DNA of 26,591 nucleotides from Pseudomonadota bacterium (GTDB lineage Bacteria; Pseudomonadota; Alphaproteobacteria; Rhizobiales; Devosiaceae): positions 1 through 26,591 of the forward strand of contig JAEZKB010000141.1 of the NCBI GenBank assembly GCA_023415605.1. Direction: 5' to 3'. Made by a program: the position numbers and the translations under genes. Shown in pieces: positions 23,436 through 26,591 of the stretch; within the stretch, counting starts at the first letter, position 1, and each line of letters starts with the position of its first letter. Under the pieces are notes generated by a model, which had not been told where the DNA came from, ran no database searches, and was given only the letters and a program-made list of their open reading frames with translations.

Positions 23436-24221
23436 TTGTTCCCAAGATTGCCGACGCTCGCCAGCGCCCTGCTCGTTGTCGTGAGCGCCCTGACGGTTCC
23501 GGCCCAAGCCGCCGAAGCGATCGCCGACTACGCGGTGTCGCTGGGCAACACTAACATTGCCACCGTTACCATCGGTCTGCGCGATGACGGCAAGCACTAT
23601 CAGCTCGATGCCAATGCGCGGATTACCGGGCTGGCGAGCCTCGTGGCCAGCGGCAGCGGAAAGATCAACTCGGAGGGCAGCTCCTCCGGCAATGCACTGA
23701 CATCGGAGCGGTTCGACCTGCTCACCACGAGTGGCGGCGAGGATTTCACCGTGGCGGTGACCTATGCAGGACGGAACGTCCAGAGCTTCGTGGTCAACCC
23801 GCCGCTCATCAACAACATCGACCGCGTGGCGATCGAGCGGAAGCACCTCACCGGCGTCAATGACATGATCGCCGCCTTTGTGCTCAAGGGTGGCGGGCTC
23901 GACCGCAATCTCTGCAACCGCAAGATGCAGATCTTCACCGGGCTCGAGCGCTTCAATCTGGCGTTCCGCTTCACCAAGGAAGACGAGGCGACCAGCAAGA
24001 AGACCGGCTACCAGGGCCCGGTTATCCTCTGCAATATCCGGTACACGCCGATTTCGGGGCACTTCACCACATCGGAAGTGACCAACTACCTCAAGGAGAG
24101 CGACCGCATCCTCATCTGGTATGCGCCGCTCAAGACGCCCGGCACTTTCATTCCCTATCGCGTGCTGCTGACGACCAGCATGGGCGATCTATCCATGGTG
24201 CTGACGCGGCTGCAGGAATAG
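23436..24221 (+). CDS. DUF3108 periplasmic protein
   Basis: The product is 261 residues with the TTG start at 23436, which has GAGG 6 bases upstream and directly begins a signal peptide (LASALLVVVSALTVPAQAAEA). In-frame ATGs at 23304 and 23310 would place a long non-signal-like tail in front. The mature domain contains LRDDGKHYQLDANARITGLA, FTVAVTYAGRNV, ERKHLTGVNDMIAAFVL and ILIWYAPLKTPGTFIPYRV, the pattern of DUF3108 proteins near rpmB in Hyphomicrobiales. Two or three Cys (CNRKM, ILCNI) may form a disulphide. Function is unknown. A weak promoter TTGCCA-17-CATTTT lies at 23357-23385. Confidence 0.82.
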   Translation: MFPRLPTLASALLVVVSALTVPAQAAEAIADYAVSLGNTNIATVTIGLRDDGKHYQLDANARITGLASLVASGSGKINSEGSSSGNALTSERFDLLTTSGGEDFTVAVTYAGRNVQSFVVNPPLINNIDRVAIERKHLTGVNDMIAAFVLKGGGLDRNLCNRKMQIFTGLERFNLAFRFTKEDEATSKKTGYQGPVILCNIRYTPISGHFTTSEVTNYLKESDRILIWYAPLKTPGTFIPYRVLLTTSMGDLSMVLTRLQE

Positions 24222-24225
24222 GGCG

Positions 24226-24240
24226 TTAACCTCCCGTTAA
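24226..24240. promoter_or_regulatory. CtrA-like full binding motif TTAA-N7-TTAA
   Basis: TTAA (24226-24229), seven bases CCTCCCG and TTAA (24237-24240) match the spaced consensus bound by the cell-cycle regulator CtrA in alphaproteobacteria. It begins five bases after the DUF3108 stop codon. A second half-site of the TTAACCAT form lies on the minus strand at 24635-24628. The target gene is not clear. Confidence 0.4.
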
Positions 24241-24400
24241 CTCTATGGGCGCAGCCTATCTGTCGTGGGCGCCAGGACGCGGCTCTCGGTGGAGTTCACC
24301 GTCCGCCACCCTCCGTCCACACCAATCTCCCCTTTTGTCGCCTCGCGCCAGCCGCTCCGTCGGCGGCCCTCTGTTGCGCGCCTGACTCTCGGTCGGCGTT

Positions 24401-24424
24401 CCTCTCCCGCTTGCGGGGAGGGGT
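24401..24424. repeat. REP-like GC-rich palindrome
   Basis: CCTCTCCCGC-TT-GCGGGGAGG forms a stem with one bulged base. Such CTCCC-GCAAGC-GGGAG elements are common intergenic palindromes in Hyphomicrobiales genomes. Only one copy is seen in this window, so its repeat status rests on general knowledge. Confidence 0.4.
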
Positions 24425-24780
24425 TCCTACCGATGAACCCCACCTAAACGGTAGCCTCACGGACGGTTCAACGCCGCGCCGCTACATCTCGCATCAGCCA
24501 ATCGATTCGCGACCCCTCCTCGTCGGGCAACAGACCCCGAGGACAGCGCCTCCAGAACTCCAAGCGGGTTCGGACGCCGGGTCGCGGAAGGCCTTTCCCA
24601 TCGGGCTTTTCGCGCCCCGCAATAATTATGGTTAACGGGACGTGAAGATTTTCGACGTGCCGGGATGGGACGGTCAACGGCTTTATTCCCAACAGCACCC
24701 CGGCAAAGGCCGGGCCGACGGCGGCGCAGCCATGAACCGTCGAAAAATGTTTGCAATAGAACCGTTTACGATCGCTTCAC

Positions 24781-24959
24781 GAATCGCCGATTCGAGAGCG
24801 AAGACCCTCGAAATTATGACTTTCGCAACGAAGCTGAACGGCGATCTGGGCATTTTCGCTATGTCGCCCCGCAACTTCCGCTTCCTAGCGGCAGAATCAC
24901 CGAGCGACACACCATATGCTGTGGTGAACAAAGGCAGATTTCCGAGTCGCCGCCGATTC
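24781..24959. promoter_or_regulatory. Cluster of five GANTC (CcrM-type) sites
   Basis: GANTC occurs at 24781-24785, 24789-24793, 24894-24898, 24944-24948 and 24955-24959. The first two form a perfect inverted repeat, CGAATC-gcc-GATTCG. GANTC is the methylation site of CcrM, the cell-cycle DNA methyltransferase of alphaproteobacteria. Five sites in about 180 bp is several times the roughly 0.7 expected by chance. It lies upstream of the helicase gene. Confidence 0.4.
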
Positions 24960-25075
24960 TGTCTCCATTTGTTCGCGCTTCGTGCTAAACGTTAAACGAG
25001 GCGCCGGAACACCGGGAAAGCTGTCCCTTTTTGAAACACTCGCAACGCGCCCATTTCCTCCCTAAATAGCGCTAG

Positions 25076-26591
25076 ATGAACGCAGGCAATTCCGGCTCGC
25101 TCAAGGCGATCCTCGGCCCGACCAATACCGGCAAGACCTTCTTCGCCATTGAGCGCATGCTGGCGCACCGAAGCGGCATGATCGGCTTGCCGCTGCGGCT
25201 CCTGGCGCGCGAGGTCTATCATAAGATCGTCGACCGCATCGGCGCCCAGCACGTGGCGCTGGTGACCGGCGAGGAGCGCATCGTGCCCGACAGGCCGCGC
25301 TACTGGGTCTGCACGGTCGAGGCTATGCCGCTCGACATGCCGGTCGACTGCCTCGCGGTGGACGAGATCCAGGTGGCAACCGATTTCGATCGCGGCCACG
25401 TCTTCACCAACCGCATCCTTCATGCCCGAGGGCTGCAGGAAACGCTGCTGCTCGGCTCGGCGACTATGGCGCCGGTGATCCGCGCCCTGCTGCCAGATGC
25501 CGAGATCATCCACCGGCCTCGTTTTTCCGAACTGCTCTATGCCGGCTCCAAGAAAATCTCGCGGCAGCCGCAGCGTTCGGCCATCGTCGCCTTCTCGGCC
25601 AACCAGGTCTATGCCATCGCCGAACTGATCCGCCGCGAGCGCGGCGGGGCGGCGGTGGTGATGGGCGCCCTCTCGCCCCGCACCCGCAATGCGCAGGTCG
25701 ACATGTACCAGAATGGCGATGTCGACTTCCTCGTCGCCACCGACGCCATCGGCATGGGCCTCAACCTCGACGTCAAGCATGTCGCCTTCGCCGATGACCG
25801 CAAGTTCGACGGCCACCAGACCCGACCGCTCACGCCGGCCGAGTTCGGTCAGATCGCCGGCCGCGCCGGCCGACACATGCACAACGGTACGTTTGGCGTC
25901 ACCGGCAACGCTGCCGAGTTCGACGAAGAGCTGGTGGTGCAGCTCGAAACGCACGATTTCGAGCCCGTCAAAGTGCTGCAATGGCGCAACGCGGAGCTCG
26001 ATTTCTCGTCGCTCGATGGACTGAGCCGCAGCCTCGAGAAGGTACCCGAACGCAAACAGCTCACGCGGGTGCCGATCGCCACCGACCAGCAGGCGCTGGA
26101 GTTTCTGAGCCGTAACGAGGCGGCGGGACTGGCGACGAACCAGAAGCGGGTCGAACTGCTCTGGCAGTGCTGCGGCATCCCGGACTATCGCAATATCTCG
26201 CCGGCGCAGCACGGCGAAATCATCACGCGGATCTATACGGACCTGGTCAGACGCACGCGGGTCAACGAGGACTGGATTGCCGAGCAGGTACGCTTCTGCG
26301 ACAATGTTTCAGGCGACATCGACACCCTTTCCAATCGGATACGCCAGATCCGCACATGGACCTTTGTCGCCAACCGCAGGAATTGGCTTGAAGACCCGAC
26401 GCATTGGCGCGAAAAGACCCGGGACATCGAAGACCGCCTGAGCGACGCTTTGCACGAGCGTCTCACCCAGCGCTTCGTGGACCGTCGCACCAGCGCTCTG
26501 ATGCGTCACTTGAGAGACAAGCATATGGTATCGCCTGAAGTTAACGACCGCGGCGAAGTCAGCCTCGAAGGTCACCTCATCGGCTCGATCG
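25076..26591 (+). CDS. SUV3-like DEAD/H-type RNA helicase (3' end cut by window edge)
   Basis: The frame is open from ATG 25076 to the window end (505 codons, no stop), so the C-terminus is missing. Motifs of the SUV3/MgpS-type superfamily 2 helicases are Walker A GPTNTGKT (14-21), Walker B DEIQ (96-99), GSAT (127-130), VATDAIGMGLNLD and motif VI QIAGRAGR (259-266). SUV3 is the mitochondrial degradosome helicase; alphaproteobacterial relatives probably unwind RNA. After residue 300 a helical SUV3-like region with many Arg/Trp residues follows. No ribosome site is obvious before the ATG. A long frame on the opposite strand is a shadow. Confidence 0.9.
   Translation, partial: MNAGNSGSLKAILGPTNTGKTFFAIERMLAHRSGMIGLPLRLLAREVYHKIVDRIGAQHVALVTGEERIVPDRPRYWVCTVEAMPLDMPVDCLAVDEIQVATDFDRGHVFTNRILHARGLQETLLLGSATMAPVIRALLPDAEIIHRPRFSELLYAGSKKISRQPQRSAIVAFSANQVYAIAELIRRERGGAAVVMGALSPRTRNAQVDMYQNGDVDFLVATDAIGMGLNLDVKHVAFADDRKFDGHQTRPLTPAEFGQIAGRAGRHMHNGTFGVTGNAAEFDEELVVQLETHDFEPVKVLQWRNAELDFSSLDGLSRSLEKVPERKQLTRVPIATDQQALEFLSRNEAAGLATNQKRVELLWQCCGIPDYRNISPAQHGEIITRIYTDLVRRTRVNEDWIAEQVRFCDNVSGDIDTLSNRIRQIRTWTFVANRRNWLEDPTHWREKTRDIEDRLSDALHERLTQRFVDRRTSALMRHLRDKHMVSPEVNDRGEVSLEGHLIGSI

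Larger units (their letters stand above)
24222..25075. other. Long gene-free region between DUF3108 gene and helicase
   Basis: This 854-bp stretch has no convincing gene on either strand. A small frame at 24732-24992 (+) encodes 86 residues but lacks the GC3 bias of the neighbours and any recognisable domain. The left half carries a palindromic repeat and mosaic GC-rich sequence. The right half is more AT-rich and holds clustered GANTC sites. CtrA-like motifs occur near both ends of the left half. A small RNA cannot be excluded. Confidence 0.5.

Noticed and set aside
24642..24995. Possible 117-codon plus-strand gene in the gap before the helicase
   Set aside because: Its third codon positions are not GC-biased as in real genes here, it has no ribosome site and no recognisable domain; treated as non-coding for now.
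24992..26212. 406-codon minus-strand frame opposite the helicase
   Set aside because: The plus strand encodes all SUV3-type helicase motifs; the minus frame is a shadow.
1..26591. CRISPR arrays, insertion sequences, prophage genes, tRNA or rRNA genes
   Set aside because: I looked for short regular repeats, transposase motifs, and cloverleaf or conserved rRNA sequence and saw none. tRNA genes would need a covariance-model scan to exclude fully.

Overview
The window is GC-rich and densely packed, and it looks like a chromosomal segment from an alphaproteobacterium of the order Hyphomicrobiales (Rhizobiales). A Devosia-like genus is my best guess, but that is inference. The reasons are the gene neighbourhood accA / xerD / aroK-aroB / bolA-dnaJ / cobS-cobT / rpmB / SUV3-like helicase, the aerobic cobaltochelatase subunits CobS and CobT, an HWE-type sensor kinase, and CtrA- and CcrM-like motifs. 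Most genes are core housekeeping genes. I see no insertion sequence, prophage, CRISPR array, rRNA or tRNA.

Layout: 1-1033 (-) YafK-type L,D-transpeptidase lipoprotein, cut by the left edge; 1189-2145 (-) accA; 2329-2622 (+) small zinc-ribbon protein; 2623-4450 (-) a tightly overlapping operon of a small membrane protein, xerD and a YdcF-like protein; 4555-4995 (-) secreted protein of unknown function; 5099-6818 (+) aroK-aroB; 6876-7479 (+) a HigBA-like toxin-antitoxin pair; 7476-8495 (-) an OmpA protein with a carbohydrate-binding-like N-terminus; 8726-9013 (-) bolA, divergent from a DnaJ-domain gene (9063-9695, +); 9692-11236 (-) an HWE kinase and a single-domain response regulator.

From 11370 to 16609 (+) there is an accessory-looking block: alpha/beta hydrolase, DUF1295 membrane reductase-like protein, small SAM methyltransferase, FAD amine-oxidase-like protein, DUF1365 protein and a spermidine-synthase-like protein. 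The DUF1295 / FAD / DUF1365 set is the signature of lipid-modifying clusters in other proteobacteria. Next come cobS, another methyltransferase and cobT, translationally linked to a phytase-like esterase (16715-21393, +). Then follow a YhhQ/VUT transporter, rpmB and a PagL-like outer-membrane protein (all -), a DUF3108 periplasmic protein (+), an 854-bp gap carrying CtrA-like and GANTC motifs, and an SUV3-like RNA helicase that runs off the right edge.

The observations I would follow first are a terminator-like hairpin inside the rpmB leader, the lipid/redox block with no classical cyclopropane-synthase-type enzyme, the methyltransferase embedded between cobS and cobT, the CBM-OmpA fusion with two direct repeats upstream, and the fact that all four convergent gene pairs abut or overlap at their stop codons.
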